Positions 37,930 to 50,300 of a stretch of 64,000 bases of DNA are shown in pieces; position 1 is the first letter of the stretch; every line of letters begins with the position of its first letter. Origin of the DNA: Apostichopus japonicus (Eukaryota; Echinodermata; Holothuroidea; Aspidochirotida; Stichopodidae); contig NC_092569.1 in assembly GCF_037975245.1 (NCBI RefSeq), positions 35,624,668 through 35,688,667 of the forward strand, written 5' to 3'. The position numbers were made by a program, and so were the translations under genes. Under the pieces are notes generated by a model that saw nothing but the letters and a program-made list of their open reading frames with translations, was not told where the DNA came from and searched no databases.

Positions 37930-38105
37930 TATATAGTGCTAGTACACGAAGAGCATACGTTATTCCCAGCTTACAAACTGGATTAAAAATGGTCAACTAT
38001 CTATCGTGATATTTTGCCGTGACATAGATAACCATTTTTAATCCAATTTGCAAGTTAAGGAATAATAGATGCCCTTCCTGTACTAATATTATTCTTTAAT
38101 ATTCC
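37930..38105. repeat. Long imperfect hairpin inside the large repeat
   Basis: GGATTAAAAATGGTCAACTA on the left pairs with ATAACCATTTTTAATCC on the right, and the outer parts (CTAGTACACGAAGAGCATACG versus GATGCCCTTCCTGTACTAAT) pair too, giving arms of about 75 bp with a short loop. The second copy lies near 60575-60750. Confidence 0.7.
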
Positions 38106-38157
38106 TTAGGGAAGACCGTGTCAAAGGCCATTTTAACAGTTATACAATAATTCGAGA

Positions 38158-38520
38158 TATCTATCTACAATTTAAATCGAGATATTCGAAATTTAATTCG
38201 AGATATCTGCAATTAATTTCAAATATCTCAAATTAAGTTGAAAAAATCTCTAATCATTTCAGATATCTCCAATTCAACTTGAGATATCAGAAATTGCATT
38301 TTCGATATCTTGAATTTTATTTAAGATATCTCAAATTGATTTTAAGATATCAAGACTAATGAAAGATATCAAAATGGAACATTATTTAAAATCCTCGAAT
38401 TGAATTCGAGAAATCAGAATTGAATTCAAGATATCAAAAATTGAATTAGAGATATAAAAGAATTCGAATTTGAGATATTCAAAATAGAATTCAAGATATC
38501 AAGAGTTGAATTAGAGATAT
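38158..38520. repeat. Degenerate GATATC/GAATTC palindromic array, copy 1
   Basis: About fifteen GAGATATC, AGATATCT or GATATCA words alternate with AATT-containing spacers at roughly 20-26-bp intervals. The strand sense of the words flips midway, making the array weakly palindromic overall. Confidence 0.7.
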
Positions 38521-39509
38521 TGTTAATGAAGTCTGCAAGTAAGGAGAAGAAAGCTAATTATAATGTCCTGGATAGCTTAAGGGGATTACAAAGCTGGGAT
38601 TACTTAGGAGTGTAAAGACTTGCTAATAGGATTAAAGGATAAAGCTAGAGATGAGGAGAGGGGTTTAGGGCAGTTGGGCTGTGGCTTTTGTGAGGTGAAG
38701 AGTTAAGGTAATAACAAGAGACAAGGAAAGGGAGAAGCCTAGGTTGTGTGAGACGATAGCGGTGATAGTGTTGGAAGGTAGCAGAGTTTGTTGATGAAGG
38801 CTGGATGTTTTGTGATTGTGAAAGGAAGCAGTGGCATTTTGTGGAGTCCGATAATAAAAGAAGAAAAGCATCGAATAACATTGTCCTTAACTTATTAAAC
38901 CAAACTACGTAATTACATGGTGGTGACGGTTTAAAAGAAGAAATGCCTCGGTGTTTGCCGACTACCATTGTGATAAATCCGCTACCAGCTAAAAGTCAAT
39001 GAGATTCAAAAAGATATAACTTTAGCCAATGTGTTAGTCATTCAGACAATTTGTTAATTTAACAGAAAATAGGAAAAAAACACAGGAAACTTGGGCGAAA
39101 CGGATGGATGGTAATCTTTTCAGAAAACATCTGAAGAAGCAAGATCCCGAAGGTATGTAACGACATCATACACCCGCATAGTGGTGGAGCTGACTGTACG
39201 GTGGAGATCATTCAACGCCCAATTATGGAGGCAGAGTTGTCCGTTTAAAAACAAGCTGTTACATAAAAATGCATATGCGTTAATCAAGGTGGAAGAAGTC
39301 ATTGTTTTTGGTGGCAAGAAGAAAGACAAATATAGAATACAGACAGCAACCAACTATGACAGCTGAGGCACTTTTATAGATTTCTTTGAGGAGTTCTTCT
39401 TGGACACTTTCTCGCTGAAACTGTGGTGGAGATCGCACATACATTAAGGTTGTAAACCGTTATTTATTGATAATTGCTATTTCATATTCTCCATTTAAGG
39501 GTGCATCAT

Positions 39510-39990
39510 GTATAATTTAAGATCAGAGAAAAGGGAATTGAAAATGAACACGACAGATAAAAGGGAGGACCAAACTTGTTCACCAGGGGTACCTGAAGGT
39601 CTTCCAAAAGAAATGCGGATAAACTACCTACTAGAGATACGTAAGATAGAAGCACACATTGAAATAGAAAAGTAAAAACCAAATCATGAAAAACAAAAAC
39701 AAAAAGTCCAAACAAGATCATGAACTGAACAAAGCTAAAGTAGAGGCAGATACAGAAGTAAAACTAAAGCAACTTCAGATAGAGAACGAAACTGCCAAAG
39801 TTCAAGTGAACCCAACGTATAAGTGGCAAGTGGTGAAAGTGTAAATTTGATGAAGGTGCCTCGTCTGCATGAGAATGAAGATGCTGATGTATATATCTAA
39901 GAGGTTTTGAAATGTTAGCAGAAACAAACAAGTGGGATAAATCACAGTGGGCAATATTTTTGGTTATTTGGTTTAATGTTAAAGAAATTT
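39510..39990 (+). pseudogene. Gag-like (SCAN-like) retrotransposon remnant, copy 1
   Basis: Broken frames read MYNLRSEKRELKMNTTDK near 39509, a Lys/Glu-rich coiled-coil-like part, KVPRLHENEDADVYI near 39850, then EMLAETNKWDKSQWAIFL near 39910-39965. The last block resembles the start of the SCAN-like Gag domain of Ty3/gypsy-type elements. Stops and frameshifts make it non-functional. Family assignment is from motif memory only. Confidence 0.6.
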
Positions 39991-42058
39991 AAAGCAACAT
40001 GATATGCTAATTTTTCAAATATCTTGGAAAAGACTTGCAATACAGGAATTGGCCTATAGTGATCTTTCATCTTTTTCTGTTAATTTATTTGTAGTCAGGA
40101 AAAGTACTTGTAATTTTAAGATCATTAGGCACATTATACTACTATTAAAACACCTGTTTACAAAATAGCTGAATGGACGAACAATAATGTAATTAAACGC
40201 TTTAACAACTTTACAATGAATATTATGATTGTCCTTGACCACCATTTTGAAGATCTTTGATATATTCCATGATAACTTCGTCATCATCGGTGGAATACAA
40301 AAACACACAATGATCATGTATACACCAGCTCTTCTTAATTTTGGAGCAACTAATACACCCTTGAAGAGGGAAATAACGGTCATATAAGAAGATACAAAAG
40401 AATAAGTTATAAGTAGAATTAGAATCATTTAATATTAGAACATCAGTCCAAACCACATGTGAAAGATCCCAATGAAATGAAGTTAAAGCACTTTGCGTCA
40501 ATTTACGGTGTAACTTTGTAGACCTTTTCCTCCTAGATATATATGCCAATCATAAGGGGTAGGGAGGGGGCAGGAGACACGTCCCCACTTCTAGAGGGTG
40601 GGGACAGGTTTGGTAACTGATTCGCGTATGCGCTGGAGTATCACCCAGACTCATCATGACTCGTGTATCCCATAGAGGGAGCTGAAACATTGTGCTACAT
40701 GAGATTAGTATGTTAATAACTTTAAATTCTCATCTGCTCGACCACCAGATGAAAAATAGAACTTTGCAACTGGGTTGAAATAAGAATTATGGTTTTCATT
40801 GTTAGCGTAAATTAAATGAGGAACCGCGCTCATATATCTCTGAGGCTATCTGCACAGGCCACTATAGATAATGAAAGCCCGAAGCATTCGCTAATCTTCT
40901 TGCAGTATATTATTAATTTTTTATAATAGTATATCGAATTTCACGTACAAGCATAACACTATATGTGTAAATAATATTGTGGGATCAGTTTAGTTAGCAA
41001 AGTCACCCAGGATAGTTTTGAAGTGTTTTTGAGCAAATTACATATATCAAACGAGATTTGAGACACATACATATATGGTGCTAAGCCTGGGTGCAAAGCT
41101 GCTAGTCATGTTGTTGTTATAACCATGTTAATCATTATACCTCAAGTTATACTTTAGAAGTTATGTACATATGTTCACAAAATATTTTGTTTGTGTTTTA
41201 GTTCACTGGTGCCAACTACAGGGCCGTAGCCTGCGGGGGTAGGGGTGGGGCAGCTGCCCCTTGAAATTTTCACTTCCTAAATGAAAGTAAGCCTACGATA
41301 ATATGAACGTCTGGACATTTTGCGAAATGTTCATATCATTTCTTTTGATTTCATTAGTCAGTAGTGTGCAACCTCAAGATTCTAGGCACGTGTTGTATGA
41401 ATGGCGTTCAAAGAGAACACAAGGTTTAGTTTAACCGTTTATCACGTATATGCACAATAAATGTAGAGAGCTTCTAAGATTTAACCTGCATGAACATTGT
41501 AGTAGTCTGATGTCAAACTACGGTTCATAATTATATTTATTACGTCTATGTGTCCGTCTATATCCGTCTATGTGTAGGCCTATGAGTTTTATTTTAAGCC
41601 CCTATATCAGTGCCCCAATGTTTTAACTATGAATATGGAGGCACTCAGTCACCACACACTGAGCTCAAACTCAAATATCCCCCCCCCCCCTCCCTAATAA
41701 GTCCCTTTTGGCATGTAAAACAGATAATTATAACACACATCTAACAGTTAATTTACACCTAAATTCCCCAATTGATTCCCCTTAGCATATATAGACTACG
41801 GCTACCATCAGAATGCCATATAGCGTGCTTTTATCTCTTCACTTACCTGTGTAGAAACAATGGATAACGCAGAGTTTACAAAGTAACGTAAAGATTTAAT
41901 TCTTCTTCTACAAAGTGGTTTACCGAATAAAATTTTTCCCATTAACCTTATCTGAGTGGTAAATTTTCAAAACATGAGATCTCAAAGTGTTTCGATGAAA
42001 CTGACATGGCCTGGGAAGTGCCATTTCCGGCAACCTGGAAGGCATATTTTTAAAAACA

Positions 42059-42880
42059 TTATGGAACACGAAAAGGGAAACTTATTTCGTTGTGTAGTCT
42101 AAATTTGTTGTTGTTGAAACTAAAGTTGTTGCTGCTATTTTAATATGCTGTTGCTTAAACTGACGTTGATGTATAAACTTCCGTTGTCTAAACTTACGTC
42201 GTTGTCATCTGCGCTGTTCAACATTATTGCTCAACCACGGAAATGTTAATAATAGGTGTTTAGCACGAAATTAAACATACATCACCAGCGCAGGAGAATG
42301 CATGATACGTAGGCTGCTACCACTACAACTACTAGGCCTACTACTGTTACACCAGGGAGTTCCATAAAACGCCCTGGTTACACCTAGAGCCATATTGGAA
42401 CTCTTACTACTGCTACTAATAGACTCAACAATGAAAATAATTCTAAACAGTCTGCACTACCCACATATCCTAATTAACGACGTGCGTATTGTAAGCATAT
42501 GCAGCGCAAATTGAATTTAGTTTGAGAAGAGCTTTTATTTTTTACATCACGTGGTTGAGCAATTGTTGAACAGCGCCGATGGCAACAACTTAAGTTTAGA
42601 CAACGAATTAAGTTTGCCCTTTTCGCGTTCCATAAAACATTCTTGCTACACTCTCGCCAACCGATGGTGGCGCTCAGATAGTGTCATGATGATCCCTTTT
42701 AGGAATGGCCCACCCACTAAAAATTTCTTTAAAAGGCCCTGGTTTAACGCACCTCAAAGCATCACTGTGCAACATTTGGACGATACATAATGTTTCTCGA
42801 TGTTCCTCAACTCTGTATGGAACGCGAAAAGTAAAAAGTTTAAGAATGTTTCCATTTGGGTTTAAGTTTCAATTAACCAT
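42059..42880. repeat. Foldback / inverted-repeat element
   Basis: TATGGAACACGAAAAGGGAA at 42060 pairs with TTGCCCTTTTCGCGTTCCAT near 42612-42633, and GTTCAACATTATTGCTCAAC near 42217-42236 pairs with GTTGAGCAATTGTTGAAC near 42552. A third direct arm-like segment, TATGGAACGCGAAAAGTAAA, lies near 42817. The arms flank a 300-bp centre holding a smaller CCAGGG/CCCTGG inverted pair (about 42351-42385). No coding potential supported. Confidence 0.65.
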
Positions 42881-43313
42881 GATACGGCTCTAAGTCACAT
42901 CCGGATGTTAAATAGCCAAGTCTTCCTTAATTTAAGTCCAATCACTTGTCAGATGTTGACTTTTGTTAAAATTTATCTATGACTGACATATCAATCCAGG
43001 GACCAAACAGAAGCAACTTGAAGATTTATAGATGTGAGTGCCACCCCCCCCCCCCTACTTCGCGCCCGCCGAAGCTTCATACTATACCCATTTAACTATG
43101 ACTATCTAACTCGAAATCATTTGTGATTCCTAATTATTAATTTTCCACAAAAAAATTAAACATCTCCCAAATTTAGCGATAGTACCTCTGTTTTCAACAT
43201 TGCGTTATTTTAAGTTGTCTATGTACATGAGATTAACAACACCATGTGCAATCACAGAATACTTTGTCATCAGTTGACATGGCCGGTATTAGATGATTTA
43301 TTTACGGATGCTG

Positions 43314-43316
<3 letters not shown>

Positions 43317-43352
<36 letters not shown>
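43317..43352. repeat. (TA)n tail of the SINE
   Basis: TA repeat immediately following the SINE body in its minus-strand direction. Confidence 0.8.
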
Positions 43353-43355
<3 letters not shown>

Positions 43356-43476
43356 GAAAATCGTAATGAGTTGGAAAATCAAGAACAGTGAAAAAACTTT
43401 CAGCCTCCACCGGGATTCGAACCACGGGCCTCCCGCTCTGTACGCGGACACCCTAACCACTAGGCTATGGACGCTG
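43353..43476 (-). mobile_element. tRNA-derived SINE
   Basis: Minus strand: A-box TAGCCTAGTGGTTAGGGTG, anticodon-arm-like CCGCGTACAGAGCGG, B-box GGTTCGAATCC, then a body with GAAAGTTTTTTCACTGTTC and a TA-rich tail. The internal Pol III promoter and lack of coding capacity define a tRNA-derived SINE. The anticodon loop lacks the usual C/U before the anticodon, so a functional tRNA is unlikely. Confidence 0.8.
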
Positions 43477-43692
43477 ATTGTATGTCCAGAGGTTCGAAAC
43501 CGGTAAGGAAGATCGTAATTCCACTGTAGGCGTTTGTCACCTGTATCGAACAATACTAGTTCTGTTTTTGGTGACATATTTTGCCTTACTCTAGAGATCA
43601 AACATGATGCTAACCAACTCGAAAATCATTTGTGATTCCTAAAGCCGGATCTCGAAAGAGATACTTTGAACAGACTTTATGTTAATGCAATG

Positions 43693-43693
<1 letters not shown>

Positions 43694-43777
<84 letters not shown>
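43694..43777. repeat. (TA)n microsatellite
   Basis: About 84 bp of TA. Confidence 0.95.
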
Positions 43778-43780
<3 letters not shown>

Positions 43781-44020
43781 GTTACCCTATGTTTTGTGAT
43801 TAGTTCGACGGCAAGCCTGATAATGACTTCATATAAATATGTAAGTATTTGAAATATGTGTGCATATGTCCTAGAAACCAAGAATCGTTAAGAATCCACT
43901 GGCAATTGTCCATTTCCAACCAACTATTAATACTTGGGGGGGGGGGGGGCGGTTGGGAGGGTGAGGGCTGATCTACGATGGATGCCACAAATTAAGGAAA
44001 ACTGCACAAGTTTACTTTGT

Positions 44021-44034
44021 TTTATTCCTTTATT
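44021..44034 (-). promoter_or_regulatory. Candidate polyadenylation signals of gene C
   Basis: Two AATAAA hexamers on the minus strand (44026-44021 and 44034-44029), about 280 bp after the distal gene C stop codon. Plausible by position only. Confidence 0.4.
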
Positions 44035-44315
44035 CTTTTGTGAGACTCATGCAATAATCAATTTTCAAACTATCAAACAACAGTACGCTGGTTAATATTA
44101 ATAATTTGACATCAATTTCAATTAATATCTCCTCACTCCCTTAGAAATTAACTATTTAGTCGAATCGTCCCGTTTGTAATTTTTGTTGCTTTTCTTCTTC
44201 TTTCTTGCCTATGGCACGTCCAGCTATCCGATTCTCGAAGATCTGTATGGATATTTTCTTATTTCTAAGTAAAAACTTTTTTTTTGGACAGTGTGTTATT
44301 TATACAGTGTTTTGT

Positions 44316-47300
44316 CTACACAGGCCGTATTTTCATATCTGTGTATTGCAGGCTGCATCCGTAACCATTCAAACTATAACTTTCCCAGTACATGTGCGTT
44401 CCTCGAGTAGAGCCGTCGTAGTCTCCGTTCAGGTGAGAATAAGCGCAACTAGCGCAGCTGTCGCTGCCAACGGGAAAATAATAACAATATTAACTATAGT
44501 TGGGACAGTCAGACCGACAATAAGAAGCAGAATAATAACGTCTACAGTCCCATTGATCATAGAACCACCAGGCTCCTCGGTGTCTCTCAGCGCAGCGGTA
44601 GCTGCTCCATCCATCGTTGTCCCGGTCTTTTGTACTGAACGGTTTATTGTTGCTACCAGACATACTATCATAACCTGCAACAAACAAGAAAGAGTAAATA
44701 AACCGGTCATTTTATATACTTTGAACGAATCCAATGTCGGATGCTAGATAGAGGGCAGTGCGTTTTTGTCCTACCAACATGAAAACGTCAGTTCCGGGAA
44801 TGTTTTGTTTTTTGTGTTCAATATTCACGATACATAAGGTGGTATTTTGTCTTTGTAATGGCGTTTTTATATATTTTTGTTGTTGTTCCGTTTGAAATAC
44901 AGCACCACAACAGGAGTAGAATACAGATGGGGAAACCACTTTAACCAAATACTAGGTTTGGGTTACTAGAGTCGCTAATATCGCTCTTTATTAATATTTA
45001 TTCTTCCGCAAGTATTTACAATACTATTCATTCATTTCATTATTTGATTGTTATTTCTAAGTTCACAACTGATTAGTTTCCTACTCTGTCAAAACTGTTG
45101 TAAATTTCTTGTTTGTTGAATAATATCACCCTGTTCTACTGTTTACAGGGTATGCAGGGTGTTATAGTCATCGATTGGTCAATTCTTTAACCTATATCTA
45201 TAACACTGTGTAAGTTTTGTATCTTTCAACCTGAGCTCATACGTCGGACTATAAACGTAGATTGAAATTAAACTATACACAAATCATGAAATCAATACTT
45301 TTAAATGAAGAATAGAACCGACATTGTATGAACGGAATTTACTATTAATGTAGTAGCTAATATTCTAGGTTTCGACAAAGTAACCAAAATTCGATGTATT
45401 TACACTTATGAAAATCTTGAATGATATTGATTATCGTCTTTTTATTATTTAGTTCTTATCGACATGTACTTCTAGTCTCGTACGTATAACTTCTTTGAAC
45501 AGACTGATTGATCGATTAAAATTTATCGAATCTATACAGACGAATATTTCAAATAAATAATTTCTGATTCATCTATTTCAATGTTCTATGCATGATAAAC
45601 CCTAGATGACTTTTCACATAACATGATTAAATTTAAATAGCGCCTCAAAGTTTTCACATATGAGAATCATCGAATATACTTACCACTTAAAGTCACACTA
45701 TACAGTAACGAGAAGGCACACGTGGCATGCTTCCAGGTACTACTAATATGATATTAACCCCTTTGTAAGTTTGAAGTGATGCGAGTTTGGTAGACAACAG
45801 CGAGCGGCAAGGCAACAGACATTTACGATAATTTTCAGAATACTCGTTTAGGTTGGGATGATAGTGATGTTGAGATTTACTTTCTCTGTGTCAGAAATAC
45901 ATGGACACTGGCTAGTATTATAATATCTACTGCCATAGTTTTATATATTGTTAGGTGCTTGTTACGTGCAAACACGGCCAAGAGACTTGTGTTGCCAATG
46001 GAAAGCCGATCTTATCGTCTGCTTCTTATGTCTGTACACATTGTATACAGTCCTGAAACCTACGTGCGTTCCAGCTGTAGTTCAAACGCGTGAAAGAAAA
46101 TAGCAATGTTTGGAATTGAAAATTGCTGTGAACCTTGAAATTATATATCATTTAGCCAGGAATGCGGTAGCTATGAGATCAGGACATTAGTTGTTGCAGA
46201 ATAAACATTGAAGGAGTACTACAATAATTCATTCTATACGGGAGCACGTCACATGATCCTCCTTGGTTGACATGTTTTTTTTTTTTTTTTTTTTTTGGGG
46301 GGGGGTCTTCGCGCGTCTCCTAACTGACGTGATCGGCCCAGATTTAAGTATGCGTCAATGATTAGAACCATCAATTACTCACCTGTATTTCCCCTGTGTG
46401 ATCCAACTGATAGTCGATACTTGTCTGCTTCGTGATTAATGCTAAAAGTCGAATAGACGGCGTATTTTGATGATGAGCCGGAGTCCCTTAGATCAATTCG
46501 AAGCTGGTAAGTTTTCTGGTTGGTCATAGAGTGGATATATTTATTACCTAGCCAGTGGTCATGATTTTTATTACCGAAACCGTTCTTGTAGTCCGACCAA
46601 CCACTATAAAAGTCAACGTAGGCACTCGATCGTCGCTGGAAAACCTATGAAAAAAAAGAAAAAAAAGTGAATCCAGCTATGTAATCTAGTTATCCGTAAG
46701 AGCATAACATCCAACGCCGTTAGATAGTTAACAAAGATATGGATACTGTGAGAGGGAGATTATTTGCAAAAGTGTTTTGTTTCTTGATTTTGGTTCTTCC
46801 TTAAATGGTCAAGTTCATCTCCACGAGATCTGCAGTGCATCATTTTGAGTAAAGTAAAGTATAATGTTAGGAAGTTAAGAATTTAAATCCTAAAATGTTT
46901 GTGTAACTCACCGTCCATCCTCCTCCGTTACTTCCCATCTCACAGTAAACCTGAATGCCGCTTGGCCAACCATCAGGGTAAATGGTGTAAACACCATCAC
47001 TGCGTGTACCGGAAACATAAAGCTCGTGGCAATCTTTTGGGAGGCTTGTGCACGTCACTCCGTCCCCTTGGTAGTTTGTATTGCAGTAACATTTACGGAC
47101 ACCACTCTTCGTAGCACAGGTTGCGTGACTACTACACTGGTAACTCTCATCTACAAGCCGGTTGTTCCTACAAGTTGATTTCCGTGTACATCTTGAATTG
47201 ATGTAAAAGTGGCCCTCCTAATTTAAGATATAAAGCAAAAAGAAAATTTACAACTAAAATGAATAATGAATTTGCGGTTGTCACAGTGAAATGTACAGGA

Positions 47301-50300
47301 TTTCAACGGTAGGTGGCCAATGATAAATCCCCTCGAATGATCTAGGAATAGGTATGACCTTTATGAAAGTTTTATAAAGTGTTTGAAGCCAACTCCGATG
47401 TAGGGAGCGAAGAGATCCGCCTTTATAAAAAGTGGCTGCAAATATTGCATTCAACGGCTTATTGCGACTATATATCAGGCCTACAAATAATTCTAACCGC
47501 AAGACTGTGAAAAAAAAGTATCTATGGATGTTTGTGTCAGGCGTATGAGTGGATGCAGACTTGTAGGGAGTGGCCTCGTGATTCCCGACTAAACGTAATA
47601 GTTCCCTCGACTGACAGTTTTGACTGATCTGGAGACCCCCCAAAAAATGGGTAAACGGCCCCTCCCCAACCAGGATGCACGCCACTCGAGTATCTGTAAA
47701 TGTAATGTTTTTATCGACAAGTGGTCTTTGAAGCCAACTCCGATGTAGGGGTCCACGGGGTTTGACATGAAAAGGTAGCATGTTGCATTTTTTGTCAAAT
47801 GTTGCATTAAAACGGCCTATCGCGACTATACATTAGGCCAACAATTGGTTTTCACCATAAAACTATCGTTAGTAGTATCCAAGCATTTTTGTGTGTCAGG
47901 TTTATAAGGGAATGACATCTGTAGGAGTAGTCTTGTGCTTCCTGACTAAATGTAAGTAAAATATTTGCTTCTTATTATGTGAAAAAGTCATTAAGAGCAA
48001 AGCACTTAAAATGAAAGAACCGTACTGACCATTAGTACACCTCCTTTGTCAGCAACGAAGCAGTTGCATTGGTTGAGAGGGATGCATTGTTCTTGCTGTC
48101 TCAGATAATCACCGACACAAACACATTGCTCTGATTTTGTGCGAGAGGTAGCTGAGATGCAAGTCTCAGGGTCGTCACAAGTCCTCTCACAGGTCTCATC
48201 GCTAAATATCTCATTGGCTGGACACCATTCAGGGATTGTTTCTAGAGAACAGGAAAGAAAAAGAAATGAAAATAATAGTAACCTGGTACAGTCACGACAA
48301 ATATGACATGTGGCATAGAATAGTCTGTCTTCATTACTTAAATACGTAATTGTCAGAAGGTTAAAGGAAAGGAACATACACTCAGAAGCTGCTCGAATAA
48401 ATGTAGAACATTTTAAATAGGTAGTGGCCGTTCCCTAGTCACATTAATGTTTCTATTCATTCTGATAACGAGATAAAATACACCATCATTTGTTGTGCAG
48501 TTAGTCTGAAACCAGGTAGTCATGGCTTGTTTCTGTTTCCGAGTTCTCTCGGTGTAAGTATACTGCTTTCTGACAACAATGATAATTACTAACAACATTA
48601 AATTTCTTTTCGTTGGTTGTTCTGATCAAACTGGGAGATGAACCTCGTATAATTGTAAACGTTCTGTTGTACTAACGTTAGGAACGGTTCCTAGTTCAGA
48701 GCCACGGTTGGTTTGAGTACGAAGCAGTCTTGTAGTGAGTGCGTAATCACACCGTTTGGCTAATGAAGGCATTTTGGAATTCTAGTATGGACACTGATGC
48801 AAGATTAAGTGTTTAAACTCGCACTAAAAGCTTTTACTTGCACTCATATCATATCATATTGTAATTGCTACGATATGTCTTGTAGCGCCGTTGTACTAGC
48901 TGATATACTATATGTATACTCGTACTATAAATATTGTAGCAGTTTCTTCAAAACATATTTGACATGTCAAATTTACTTCCAAAAGATATCTTCGTTTTCA
49001 GATTAAACCTTTCATTTTCTGCACGTTAACGTTTGACATTAATGAATGGTCACGATTTTTTTTATTTTTCTCTGCTTTATATTTAATAATAATGTAAAAG
49101 ACACTTACCATCTGATCTTTCGAATGTTCCTAAACTAGATATATAATAATCCCCCGATTCATCTGAGATACGAAACTCGTCGTATGTTACATGGTAAGTT
49201 TCTCCAGCAACGTTCTCAAAGTCCATTCGCAGTTGGTATCGCTTTTGATTTGTTAAGACGGCAATTTTCTCATTTCCGATCCAAAACTCACTCCCTAGAA
49301 AGCCAAAGCCATTTCTAAAGTCTTTCCAACTTCTACTAAAATTTACAGAATCTGATCCTCGTCGCTGTAATACCTTCAAAGAATATCAAAGAAATTAAGC
49401 GCTAACTAGGACGTGATTGAATTATTATTATTTGTTCCCTACTGCAATGCGATTTGTTGCTAACAGCTATAACACACATATTTTAACTTATATTTCTAAC
49501 ATCAGTTTTTAGTTTGGGCTAGATGTTTGCAGTTTCCTTGGAAGAAGAACTACACTGTACATAAGTACAATCTGGTGCTTAAATTCCACAATATTAAAAT
49601 AATTGATTCAAACTTTCGTTTCGATAAAAAAGCTAGATTCTATTTGAAATAATGACTTTGTATTACATCGCTATATATTGCTGCAATCAGAATCTGAAGG
49701 AAATTTGTACAAAACTATTTAAAGTTGAAAAGAAAACATCAAGTAATCAGCCATACCGTCCATCCACCAGTATCAAGATCATTATTACAGTAAGCCTCAA
49801 ACGGTTCCGGATGGCCATCTGGTTTAATACGATACACTCCAGATGTATTGTGGGTAGAGTAACATGCATTCGATACTTCTTTGCAATCTCTCGGATACGC
49901 AGGTTGTTGAAAAACAAAGTATGAAGAACCTGGATGGAAAGTAAAACAAAGTTATCATTTATTGTGACTGTAAAATCATTTTAGCTAACAAAAAATCGCC
50001 TAAGATGCTTTATCTCAATTTCTTCTCTCCACCCAGGGGTTAAATAGGTACATGTGAGGTAACTTGTCATTAGGCGCAATATATAGCTGCAGCTGTCTGG
50101 TTGGATTGTCTCTGGGCCAGGATATCATTGAACAGGGGTAATATAACGTCTGTAAAGCTCTTTGAAACCTATCGCTATTTAAAAGCGCTACATTAACCGA
50201 ATGTTATTAATATTATTATTTTTACGATAAGACTTTTTAGTTAATTGTAAGAGAACTGGTTTTGTTACTAAGCGAATTAAGGCAATACATCAGTTTAAAT

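Larger units (their letters stand above)
36700..41368 (+). mobile_element. Large dispersed repeat, copy 1 (gag-remnant-bearing)
   Basis: Matches 59340-64000 collinearly with only scattered substitutions and small indels. The left edge is sharp (36700 versus 59340); the right edge is not visible because copy 2 reaches the window end. Contents in order: poly-C tract, unique-like AT-rich sequence, a long hairpin (37930-38105), a GATATC-rich array (38158-38520), and gag-like coding remains (39510-39990). No pol, integrase or transposase was seen, so it is probably non-autonomous or internally deleted. Orientation is taken from the gag remnant. Confidence 0.75.

Noticed and set aside
38158-38520. 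CRISPR-like array
   Set aside because: Repeats are short, degenerate and not separated by unique spacers of constant length; the context is a eukaryotic transposable element.
43400-43476. Functional tRNA gene
   Set aside because: A and B boxes are present, but the anticodon loop is abnormal and the sequence continues into a SINE body.
43302-43601. 99-aa minus-strand frame with SVHSLVVRVSAYRAGGPWFESR
   Set aside because: This is the translation of the tRNA-derived SINE head and its TA tail, a common false ORF.
47281-47807. 166-aa and 72-aa minus-strand frames
   Set aside because: They lie within a gene C intron across a tandem duplication and have no conserved domain.
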